Shown piece by piece: positions 1 through 6,654 of a stretch of 6,654 nt of DNA. Position 1 is the first letter of the stretch, and each line of letters opens with the position of its first letter. Both the position numbers and the translations under genes were made by a program. Below the pieces are notes generated by a model. It worked only from the letters and a program-made list of their open reading frames with translations, did no database searches and was not told the DNA's origin. The stretch comes from Candidatus Sulfotelmatobacter sp. (GTDB lineage: Bacteria > Acidobacteriota > Terriglobia > Terriglobales > Acidobacteriaceae). Location of the stretch: NCBI GenBank assembly GCA_030037575.1, contig JASHRB010000383.1, forward strand, positions 1 through 6,654, written 5' to 3'.

Positions 1-317
1 GCGGAGCACTTTGCATGGAGGCATAGTGCTTGTTTTCCACATGCTGTGGAATGATCAGTTCCTTTTCTGCCTCGGTCGCCACGAGTCGAATCGACCTTTC
101 ACCAAATTTCCAGCTGTTAGAGTTGCCGACTTAGACGCAGCCTACACCCGGGAATCTGCCCTGCAAAGTTACTGAAGTCATGGAACGGAAGGTGCTAACT
201 GCTTGAAGATCAGGGAATTAGAGGACTTTTACCAGTGTTTCTTAGGCTTATTTTGGAGGCTTCCGGCGCCAAGCTTTTGCCGCGAAAAGATCGCGAAGAG
301 GCGCCGGGTCGGAAGCC
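1..317. other. Gap after tldE with no convincing gene
   Basis: This stretch lies downstream of tldE. No frame gives a protein I recognise. The best minus-strand candidate is a frame running off the left edge from a GTG at 82-80, after an in-frame TAA at 133-131; it begins (V/M)ATEAEKELIIPQHVENK and has codon use not unlike the neighbouring genes. A competing plus-strand frame, open from the edge to a TGA at 173-175, is about equally long. Neither can be chosen from 80-170 bases. Two small perfect inverted repeats lie at the edge: 5-10 with 25-30, and 35-41 with 45-51. A larger hairpin abuts the tldE stop and is listed separately. Confidence 0.5.
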
Positions 318-319
318 TC
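256..319 (-). terminator. Hairpin at the tldE stop, possible terminator
   Basis: A perfect 9-bp inverted repeat (256-264 with 311-319) is followed inward by a 6-bp GGCGCC pair (265-270 with 300-305), with a five-base bulge at 306-310. The central loop contains a further CTTTT/AAAAG stem (274-278 with 285-289). The right arm overlaps the tldE stop codon at 318-320, where the last gene of the block ends. There is no T-run after the hairpin on the minus strand; the bases there read CAAAATAAG. It is therefore not a classical intrinsic terminator and may instead protect the 3' end or act with Rho. Confidence 0.4.
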
Positions 320-1745
320 AAAACTTGGTTACTTCGGTAAAGTTGAAATCGCGAATCTTCATTGCGGGGACGACCATATCGAACGATTCTTCGCCGCTGG
401 TGCGAACCGGAGCGCTCATGGCCTCGACATTCGAGAGCATTTGAATCAGGCTTTCATTGAAACGGAAGTTGCGCACGCCGTGGTGGATACGGCCGTGCTC
501 GATGAGAAAGGTTCCATCGCGCGTCATGCCGGTGACGATTTTTTCGTAAGGATCGACTTCGCGGATGTACCACAGGCGCGTGATCAGCACGCCGCGTTCG
601 GTCGAGGCAATCATCTGCGGGAGGGTTTGCGGATCGCGCGGCGGAGTAAAAACGATGTTGAGCGGCATTTCGCCGACTTCGTTCGGAAGAGGAAAGCCGT
701 GGCCCGTGGCCGCGATGGGACCGACCTTATCCTTTTGCTGCGAGTGCTTCATGCGTTCTGCCGTGGCCCGCGCGTAGACGACTCGCTTTACGATTCCATT
801 TTCCACCAGCGCGATGCGCATGCGGCTCATACCTTCTCCATCGAACGGCGAGCCCGATTGCAGGGGATGGGAAACGTCGTCCCAGATCGTGATGTTGTCG
901 CCGAAAAGTTTGGTGCCGATGCGGTCTGTGAGAAAAGACCGTTGATCGAGGATGGCCATGCCCGAGTAGTCCCAGAACATGAATCCGACGATATCGAGCG
1001 CGGCCGAGGGTTCGAGGATGACGGTGTATTTTCCCGCAGCCATTTCTTTTGGATGTGCGGCGTCGATGGCTTTTTGCCCGGCGATTTCGGCGAGGTGAAG
1101 CGGATCGAGGTTCGCGATGTCGGGCGAATTGGATTTTTGCCAGCCGGAGGAATCGCCGCCGATCATTGTGATGGAGACTTCGGCGGAAGTTTGCGCGTGC
1201 CAGCGCTGGAGTCCGCGAGAATTGAAAATGCCTTCGACCGCTTCACAGCTGGAAAAAATTCCGGCGGCGGTGAGACGGTGTTTTTGCGCGACCCCCACGA
1301 TCTTGCTCACGCCGTCGGCGCGAAGCTGCGGCGTAAGAGCTGCGGTTTGTTCAAAGTGGCGCAAGGGAAATTGCGCGGTGGGCGCGTTTACTGCGACAGC
1401 GGGGACGCCGACTTTGCCGGGATTGATTTCCGCTTCGCGCGAACCTGGAGTCGGCAGCAGATCAGGATCGGGATGCTGTACTTTGGCCAGACTTTCGGAT
1501 GATTCGACCACGCGGCGCAGGCCGTCATCATCAAACTTGTTCGTGGTCGCCCGCGCCGTGCGCTTTCCGAAAACAGTTCGAACCGAGACGACGTGATTTT
1601 CTTCTTCGACGTTCTGATGAATCGTGTTGTTGGCAAATCGGGTGAGAGCAAAACGCCCCCCGGAGAAATGGACCTCGATCTCATCGGCAGAGGAGAGTTT
1701 CTGGATGCGATCGAAGATAGAAACAGCCTGGTCTTGGGTCAGCAT
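318..1745 (-). CDS. tldE: TldE/PmbA, non-catalytic partner of the TldD peptidase
   Basis: This 475-residue protein belongs to the TldD/PmbA (U62) family, with length close to the usual 450. In E. coli, TldD and TldE form a heteromeric protease that trims unfolded or small peptides, including microcin B17 precursor and the antitoxin CcdA, in the cytoplasm. The family pattern is visible throughout: an N-terminal strand region (FANNTIHQN, about 37-45), the central segment ILEPSAALDIVGFMF (about 243-257), and the C-terminal GVLITRLWYIREVDP and GTFLIEHGRI (385-399, 411-420). The HEXXXH motif is absent, which marks the TldE rather than the TldD subunit. The start is ATG at 1745; an in-frame TGA 19-21 bases upstream rules out extension. 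The nearest AAGG is 15 bases upstream, too far for an ideal Shine-Dalgarno. tldD lies upstream on the same strand, separated by a decayed gene. Confidence 0.94.
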   Translation of the reverse strand: MLTQDQAVSIFDRIQKLSSADEIEVHFSGGRFALTRFANNTIHQNVEEENHVVSVRTVFGKRTARATTNKFDDDGLRRVVESSESLAKVQHPDPDLLPTPGSREAEINPGKVGVPAVAVNAPTAQFPLRHFEQTAALTPQLRADGVSKIVGVAQKHRLTAAGIFSSCEAVEGIFNSRGLQRWHAQTSAEVSITMIGGDSSGWQKSNSPDIANLDPLHLAEIAGQKAIDAAHPKEMAAGKYTVILEPSAALDIVGFMFWDYSGMAILDQRSFLTDRIGTKLFGDNITIWDDVSHPLQSGSPFDGEGMSRMRIALVENGIVKRVVYARATAERMKHSQQKDKVGPIAATGHGFPLPNEVGEMPLNIVFTPPRDPQTLPQMIASTERGVLITRLWYIREVDPYEKIVTGMTRDGTFLIEHGRIHHGVRNFRFNESLIQMLSNVEAMSAPVRTSGEESFDMVVPAMKIRDFNFTEVTKF

Positions 1746-1770
1746 TCCGTCAGCATTTTGCCTTCAGCAT
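1739..1770 (-). repeat. Three ATGCTGA copies at the tldE start
   Basis: The heptamer ATGCTGA (minus strand) occurs at 1770-1764, 1756-1750 and 1745-1739. The spacings of 14 and 11 bases place the three ATGs in three different reading frames. Only the last opens tldE. The first two open peptides MLKAKC and MLTEC, and the second stops with a TGA (1741-1739) inside the tldE start region. An AAGG at 1764-1761 sits four bases before the second ATG. The arrangement suggests translational coupling or a decayed short repeat; which one cannot be told here. Confidence 0.6.
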
Positions 1771-1921
1771 TTGGCACGAAACAATGAGCCGCGGCGCGAT
1801 CAGCGTCGATTTTCTGCAGCGGAGAAATCAGCGCCCTGCGAAGTTCCCCCGGTTCTCTCGACGCGGTTTTATAGACATCTCCAAGAGAAATCCCCAGTCT
1901 CCGGGCGGTCACAAGTGATCA

Positions 1922-1945
1922 TCCCATCGGGCTCGGCCGATGGGA
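1922..1945. other. Perfect 9-bp stem-loop inside the decayed gene
   Basis: TCCCATCGG (1922-1930) pairs fully with CCGATGGGA (1937-1945) around a six-base loop. It lies in the decayed gene beside its second in-frame TGA, roughly midway between tldD and tldE. Neither strand has a following T-run, so a simple intrinsic terminator is not supported. In a tldD-tldE transcript it could form a stable intercistronic structure. The bases here also differ most from the family consensus, so it may have arisen during decay. Confidence 0.5.
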
Positions 1946-2228
1946 GGCGATTTGCGAATGAAGCTGCAATTGCTTGTTGCCGCGCTTCCCACAACCTTCT
2001 GCGAAATTTACTGCGATCGGGATAGCGCACCGACCATCTGGCCGCTCCATCCTCACAGTTCGTCGTTCGGGAACTGAGCAGTGACGGTGCAGACCCTTAA
2101 CCTGAGGCTGTGCGCTTTCTCTCCAACTCCTGAAGTTCCTGAAATCTTTCCTGGTGGCGCTCCGCACCAGGACTAAACGCCAACTGTTCCGTGTCAAATA
2201 CTCGCCTTCGTGCACCTGTGTAACTTCG

Positions 2229-3695
2229 TCACATGCTGCGATAGGCGCTCCCCACTTTCACTCCGCGAAAGCGCGAGGGTGCGGCGCCATGGCCTGTTCC
2301 CATGACTTGCTGCGGTTGTCCTTTACCGCAATTGGGAGTTCCCCACAGGGTCCAGGCGTCGCGCGAGCAGATAGCGTCGAGCGAGTTCCAGAACTCCGTG
2401 GTGATACCGGAATAGGAAGGATTTTTCAGCATGCGCCCGCGCTTGCCGTGGTTGATCTCCCAGCCAATTTCGCAGCCGAATTGAAAGTTGTAACGCTTGT
2501 CGTCGATCGACCATGACCGGTTGGTCTGCATCAGGATTCCATGATCGGTCGCCGCGATGAGCTGCTCCAGCGTTAGCGGTTTTTCGCCGGGCAACAAACT
2601 GATGTTGGTCATGCGGATCATGGGCAATCGGTTCCAGCTTTCCGCGCGCAGCGTTCCCCCGGAGCGAGTGGCGCCGATCGCGGGCGCGGTTTCCCGCGAA
2701 CTGAGATAACCGGTGAACAATCCATTCGTGATGATCGGGGTGCGCTGCGCCGGAACGCCTTCATCGTCGAAGCCGAACGTGCCGAGCCCGGGACCGTGCT
2801 CCTGGCGGGCATCCGCGACCACGTTCACCATCTCGCTGCCGTATTTCAGCCGGCCTAGCTTGTCCAGGGTGAGAAAAGACGTGCCGGCGAAATTTGCCTC
2901 CATGCCGAGCACGCGGTCGAGTTCAATCGGATGCCCGATCGATTCATGAATCTGCAAGCCGAGCTGAGAGCTGTCAAGAATGATGTCGAACCTGCCCTCG
3001 GGACATTGATGGGCATGGTGCAGCGCAACCGCCTGTTCGGCGATGCGGCGCGCGTTCTCGACCAGCTGCAGTTCATCGACCAGTTCGTAGCCTTTGTTTT
3101 GCCACTGCCCGCCGTAAGAATTTGGATACGAACGCTTCTGAATTTCATTGCCCGCGAAGGCATAGGCACAATATCCCGCGCCGGCAGAATATTTTGTCTG
3201 ATGGATGTTCGAACCCTCGGACGAAATAAACCATTGCTCTTCGCGGTTGAAGTTGAGATTGGCTTCGGCGAGCGTGATTCCGGCAACGGCGCGCAATTCG
3301 CGATCGATCTTCAGCAGGAGCGCAATATTGTGCTCGACCGAAATCGTGAAGGGATCGATCTGGTGCGGCGTAGTCCATTCCGCCGTTCGCGGCGGTTCCG
3401 GCGCGAGCTGAACGTCTCGCTGCTTCACGTGCGCCGAGGCGCGAGCGATTTCCACCGCACGAGCCGCCGCCGCTTCCGCTCCCCCACGCGATAAATCTTC
3501 GGATGCCGCAAATCCCCACGCGCCATCGGCAATCACGCGCACACCGTAGCCCAGCGACTCGGAATCCGACGCGCTGCCCACCTTGCCATTTTTGGTGGCG
3601 AGTGCGCGGCTGCGCTGGCTCACGATGCGGGTGTCGGCGTAGGTTGCGCCGCGCACAGTGGCCACGTCGAGGGCCCAGTTGGCGAGATCTTTCAT
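2229..3695 (-). CDS. tldD: TldD, catalytic metalloprotease subunit
   Basis: This is a 488-residue TldD, near the family's usual 480. It is the zinc-dependent half of the TldD/TldE peptidase, acting in the cytoplasm on small or unfolded peptides. The HEXXXH motif is present as HESIGH (250-255) in the segment LGLQIHESIGHPIELDR. A conserved Cys456 (TPNCGKGQPQ) matches the third metal ligand known in E. coli TldD. The N-terminus MKDLANWALDVATVRGATYA is typical, as is the end GHGAAPSRFRGVKVG (468-482). The start is ATG at 3695; an in-frame TGA lies 10-12 bases upstream, so no longer form is possible. No Shine-Dalgarno is seen, as the bases before the ATG are TTTTTCCGC. It follows kdsA by 51 bp, which suggests co-transcription, and tldE lies downstream. 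The natural substrate in this organism is not revealed. Confidence 0.96.
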   Translation of the reverse strand: MKDLANWALDVATVRGATYADTRIVSQRSRALATKNGKVGSASDSESLGYGVRVIADGAWGFAASEDLSRGGAEAAAARAVEIARASAHVKQRDVQLAPEPPRTAEWTTPHQIDPFTISVEHNIALLLKIDRELRAVAGITLAEANLNFNREEQWFISSEGSNIHQTKYSAGAGYCAYAFAGNEIQKRSYPNSYGGQWQNKGYELVDELQLVENARRIAEQAVALHHAHQCPEGRFDIILDSSQLGLQIHESIGHPIELDRVLGMEANFAGTSFLTLDKLGRLKYGSEMVNVVADARQEHGPGLGTFGFDDEGVPAQRTPIITNGLFTGYLSSRETAPAIGATRSGGTLRAESWNRLPMIRMTNISLLPGEKPLTLEQLIAATDHGILMQTNRSWSIDDKRYNFQFGCEIGWEINHGKRGRMLKNPSYSGITTEFWNSLDAICSRDAWTLWGTPNCGKGQPQQVMGTGHGAAPSRFRGVKVGSAYRSM

Positions 3696-3746
3696 GCGGA
3701 AAAATCAATTTACCATGGAGACCCGAGCCGCGGGGAGACGGCAAAG

Positions 3747-4589
3747 CTACGGGGTGGCGTGCGCGGCGCTCAACGCCTTCTTCACCGCCAATAATTCTTT
3801 CAACAAGTCGCGCAGCTTTGTCGATGCGAGCGCGTTGGCCCCGTCCGATTTTGCCGCTTTGGGATTGTCGTGAACTTCGAGGAAAATTCCGTCCACTCCG
3901 GCTGCCACCGCCGCGCGTGCCAGCAGCGGAATGAATTCCGGCTGGCCGCCGCTGACGGCGTTCGCTCCCTCCGCCGATGCCGAGGGCAATTGCACCGAAT
4001 GCGTCGCGTCGAAGACCACGGGCGCGAATTTGCGCATGATGGCGAGGGCGCGCATATCGACCACGAGATTGTTGTAGCCGAAGCTGCTGCCGCGCTCGGT
4101 GAAGAACACTTGCGAGTTTCCGGCTTCACGGCATTTCTCGAGCGCAGGACGCATGTCCCAGGGAGAAACGAATTGCCCTTTTTTGATGTTTACCGGTTTG
4201 CCGCTCAAGGCCGCGGCTACGACCAGGTCCGTTTGACGGCAAAGAAACGCGGGAATCTGCAGCACATCGACGACTTGGGCGACCTTGGCCACGTCTGCCG
4301 ACTCATGAACGTCGGTAAGCACCGGAATGCTGATTTCGTTCTTTATTTTTTTCAGAATTCGTAGTCCCTCGTTAATCCCCGGCCCGCGGAAGCTGCGAAT
4401 CGAAGTTCGATTGGCTTTGTCGTAACTGGCTTTGAAGATAAAAGGAAAATTCAGCGATCGGGTCACGCCCTTGATGATCTCGGCCATGCGAATGGCGTGT
4501 TCTTCGCTTTCGATCACGCACGGGCCGGCGATCAAGAAAAGATCGCCGGAGCCGATGCGAACGTTATCGATCTGGAAAGAGGAAATCAA
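3747..4589 (-). CDS. kdsA: KdsA, 3-deoxy-8-phosphooctulonate (Kdo-8-P) synthase
   Basis: KdsA condenses phosphoenolpyruvate with arabinose-5-phosphate to give Kdo-8-phosphate, a step toward the Kdo of lipopolysaccharide, in the cytoplasm. The 280 residues match the family's usual length. Visible blocks are [12 protein letters not shown] (19-30), [11 protein letters not shown] (53-63), SFRGPG (66-71), DVHES (93-97), [12 protein letters not shown] (111-122), KKGQF (136-140), [17 protein letters not shown] (164-180) and DATHSVQLP (194-202). Cys24 in AGPC, with His197, Glu238 and Asp249, corresponds to the metal site of the Aquifex-type enzyme. This is therefore the metal-dependent class II form; E. 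coli has Asn at the Cys position. The start is read as TTG at 4589. The next Met (35) lies after the AGPC block, so a later start would remove active-site residues. No clear Shine-Dalgarno is present. It lies 90 bp after pyrG and 51 bp before tldD. Confidence 0.97.
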   Translation of the reverse strand: MISSFQIDNVRIGSGDLFLIAGPCVIESEEHAIRMAEIIKGVTRSLNFPFIFKASYDKANRTSIRSFRGPGINEGLRILKKIKNEISIPVLTDVHESADVAKVAQVVDVLQIPAFLCRQTDLVVAAALSGKPVNIKKGQFVSPWDMRPALEKCREAGNSQVFFTERGSSFGYNNLVVDMRALAIMRKFAPVVFDATHSVQLPSASAEGANAVSGGQPEFIPLLARAAVAAGVDGIFLEVHDNPKAAKSDGANALASTKLRDLLKELLAVKKALSAAHATP

Positions 4590-4598
4590 AATAAAGCC

Positions 4599-4622
4599 AT
4601 TTACCGCCGAGAGCGCAGAGGA
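4599..4622. repeat. Possible relic of a dispersed intergenic repeat
   Basis: The 90-bp gap between pyrG and kdsA contains TTTACCGCCGAGAGCGCAG followed by AGGA. This resembles the purine-rich ACCGCAGAG/CGCAGAGG-type short repeats found scattered between genes in some soil bacteria. Only one degenerate copy is in the window, so repeat status rests on resemblance alone. The rest of this gap is GC-rich and has no clear terminator. Confidence 0.3.
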
Positions 4623-4679
4623 AGAACCGCAAGACTGATTTCTCCCGGCGGGCTCGGGCGGTTTCCGCGCTGCGATCGC

Positions 4680-6368
<1,689 letters not shown>

Positions 6369-6389
6369 CTAAATTGTGTTGGAGAATTT

Positions 6390-6440
6390 GTGCAGGTGGG
6401 GTGCACGATCAATTATGGCAGAAATGTCTGTGGAAAGAAA
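6390..6440 (-). promoter_or_regulatory. Weak pyrG promoter candidate with inverted repeat
   Basis: CATAAT (6417-6412) matches the -10 consensus at five of six positions. A 17-base spacer leads back to TTTCTT (6440-6435), a poor -35. Transcription would start near 6405. A perfect inverted repeat with 5-bp arms (6390-6394 and 6402-6406) and a seven-base loop falls exactly there; it could be an operator or a 5' hairpin. The site lies between the SET gene and pyrG, where a pyrG promoter would be expected. Support is the -10 and position only. Confidence 0.25.
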
Positions 6441-6471
6441 CGGCGGAATGGCTACCGCCTATTTTTCTTTT
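6441..6471. terminator. GC hairpin with flanking A/T runs at the SET gene stop
   Basis: GGCGG (6442-6446) pairs with CCGCC (6455-6459) around an eight-base loop that contains the SET gene stop codon (6454-6452). On the minus strand the hairpin is followed by GTTTCTTTCC and preceded by an A-rich run. On the plus strand it is followed by TATTTTTCTTTT. The form is that of a short two-way intrinsic terminator. The five-pair stem is modest and the minus-strand T-run is interrupted, so read-through into pyrG is possible. Confidence 0.4.
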
Positions 6472-6654
6472 GGCTGTTCTCTTTGCGCCGCATCCTGTCT
6501 TTGCGCCGCATCCTGGCCATCCACTCGCGCGAATACATGGTGCCGCGGCACCGGGGCGAGCCACAATGGCAGGGGGCAGGAGCTTCATCGTCGTATAAAT
6601 TGTAGTCCCAGACCAATTCCTCTCCGGCGGCGATGTCGCGCAGCGCGAAAATCC
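6452..6654 (-). CDS. SET-domain protein (putative lysine methyltransferase), C-terminal part
   Basis: Only the last 66 codons are in the window; the gene continues past the right edge. The visible part begins IFALRDIAAGEELVWDYNLY. This is the end of a SET domain, where the GEEL-x-x-DYN block closes the S-adenosylmethionine and lysine pocket. A post-SET zinc motif, CHCGSPRCRG (C-x-C-x4-C), follows. SET proteins transfer methyl groups to lysines; in bacteria small stand-alone versions exist, and substrates are mostly unknown apart from a few pathogen effectors. After the post-SET comes a strongly basic tail of about 20 residues (RMRRKD, RMRRKE, then NSQKKNRR), which could bind nucleic acid or an acidic partner. 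The six-residue duplication in the tail comes from a perfect 18-bp tandem repeat. pyrG starts 95 bp downstream. The family call is firm; substrate is unknown. Confidence 0.87.
   Translation of the reverse strand, partial: IFALRDIAAGEELVWDYNLYDDEAPAPCHCGSPRCRGTMYSREWMARMRRKDRMRRKENSQKKNRR
6480..6515. repeat. Exact 18-bp tandem duplication in the SET gene tail
   Basis: The unit TCTTTGCGCCGCATCCTG occurs at 6480-6497 and again, without a mismatch, at 6498-6515. It is in frame and adds six residues (RMRRKD/RMRRKE) to the basic tail of the SET protein. Exact identity suggests a recent slippage event. Confidence 0.9.

Larger units (their letters stand above)
1739..2152 (-). pseudogene. Decayed four-helix-bundle (S23/IVS-family) protein gene
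   Basis: Pieced together from two frames, this reads as a nearly complete S23/IVS four-helix-bundle protein of about 137 codons; the family is usually about 120 residues. The order is: KDFRNFRSW (2149-2123); then, after one extra base near 2122, EKAHSLRLRV and TAQFPNDEL (2121-2056); a TGA at 2055-2053 where the family usually has Tyr or Phe; GWSGQM; a one-base loss near 2034; RCAIPIAVNFAEGCGKRGN (2032-1976), which carries the hallmark N-[IF]-A-E-G core; a second TGA at 1921-1919, again at a usual Tyr position; and SLVTARRLG, then ELRRALISPLQKIDADR, to a TGA at 1741-1739. The codon before KDF is AGG, probably a lost ATG. The family is known both as stand-alone genes and as inserts in 23S rRNA; its exact role is unclear. 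Four lesions make sequencing error unlikely. The family call rests on remembered consensus. Confidence 0.82.

Noticed and set aside
5..51. Two adjacent small inverted repeats as a terminator or CRISPR-like unit
   Set aside because: The arms are only 6-7 bp, there is no periodic repetition, and no gene end can be seen beside them.
2..175. Plus-strand frame open from the left edge, 57 codons
   Set aside because: No recognisable motif, codon choice (ATA, AGA, CTT) unlike the neighbours, and a competing minus-strand frame overlaps it.
441..1502. Long open frame (353 codons) on the plus strand
   Set aside because: It is antisense to tldE, has no recognisable motifs, and tldE has full family conservation in the opposite frame.
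1919..2055. TGA recoding (both in-frame stops of the decayed gene are TGA at usual Tyr positions)
   Set aside because: Two frameshifts are also present, and tldD and tldE themselves end in TGA, so TGA is a normal stop here.
2169..2197. TTGACA (2197-2192, minus strand) as a promoter after tldD
   Set aside because: No acceptable -10 hexamer lies 15-19 bases downstream.
1919..2215. A 98-codon minus-strand frame as an intact novel protein
   Set aside because: Only its KDFRNFRSW and RCAIPIAVNFAEGCGKRGN parts match the S23 family; the middle is out of frame and the end is cut by a TGA, so it is one frame of the decayed gene.

Overview
The window holds a co-oriented block of minus-strand genes. 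Read in the direction of transcription (right to left), they are: the 3' end of a SET-domain protein gene (6654-6452), pyrG (CTP synthase), kdsA (Kdo-8-phosphate synthase), tldD, a decayed four-helix-bundle (S23/IVS-type) gene, and tldE/pmbA. About 317 bases without a convincing gene follow at the left edge. All four complete genes have intact family motifs. Long open frames antisense to them are shadows and are left out.

The organism is a Gram-negative, lipopolysaccharide-making bacterium, because kdsA supplies Kdo for lipid A-core. The mix of genes suggests a soil Acidobacteriota-type genome: a class II (Cys-type) KdsA next to pyrG, a linked tldD-tldE pair, a stand-alone S23-type gene and a small bacterial SET protein. 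That assignment is inference from gene content, not proof.

Right region (about 6357-6654): a SET/post-SET C-terminus with a very basic tail containing an exact 18-bp tandem duplication. Its stop codon lies in the loop of a small GC hairpin flanked by A/T-rich runs, a possible terminator. A weak promoter candidate and a short inverted repeat then lead into pyrG, which has a clear Shine-Dalgarno sequence. Middle (3747-6356): pyrG and kdsA, 90 bp apart. PyrG makes CTP and KdsA makes Kdo-8-P; CMP-Kdo synthesis needs both products, so their adjacency makes metabolic sense. Left (318-3695): TldD carries the HEXXXH metalloprotease motif and TldE lacks it, as expected for the heteromeric TldD/TldE peptidase.

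The most notable item lies in the 483-bp gap between tldD and tldE. It is not empty. It carries a nearly full-length, recognisable S23/IVS four-helix-bundle gene broken by a +1 shift, a -1 shift, two in-frame TGA codons and a lost start. Its final frame ends inside the start of tldE, where three copies of ATGCTGA put one ATG in each reading frame. I see no evidence of a new defence, CRISPR or mobile system.
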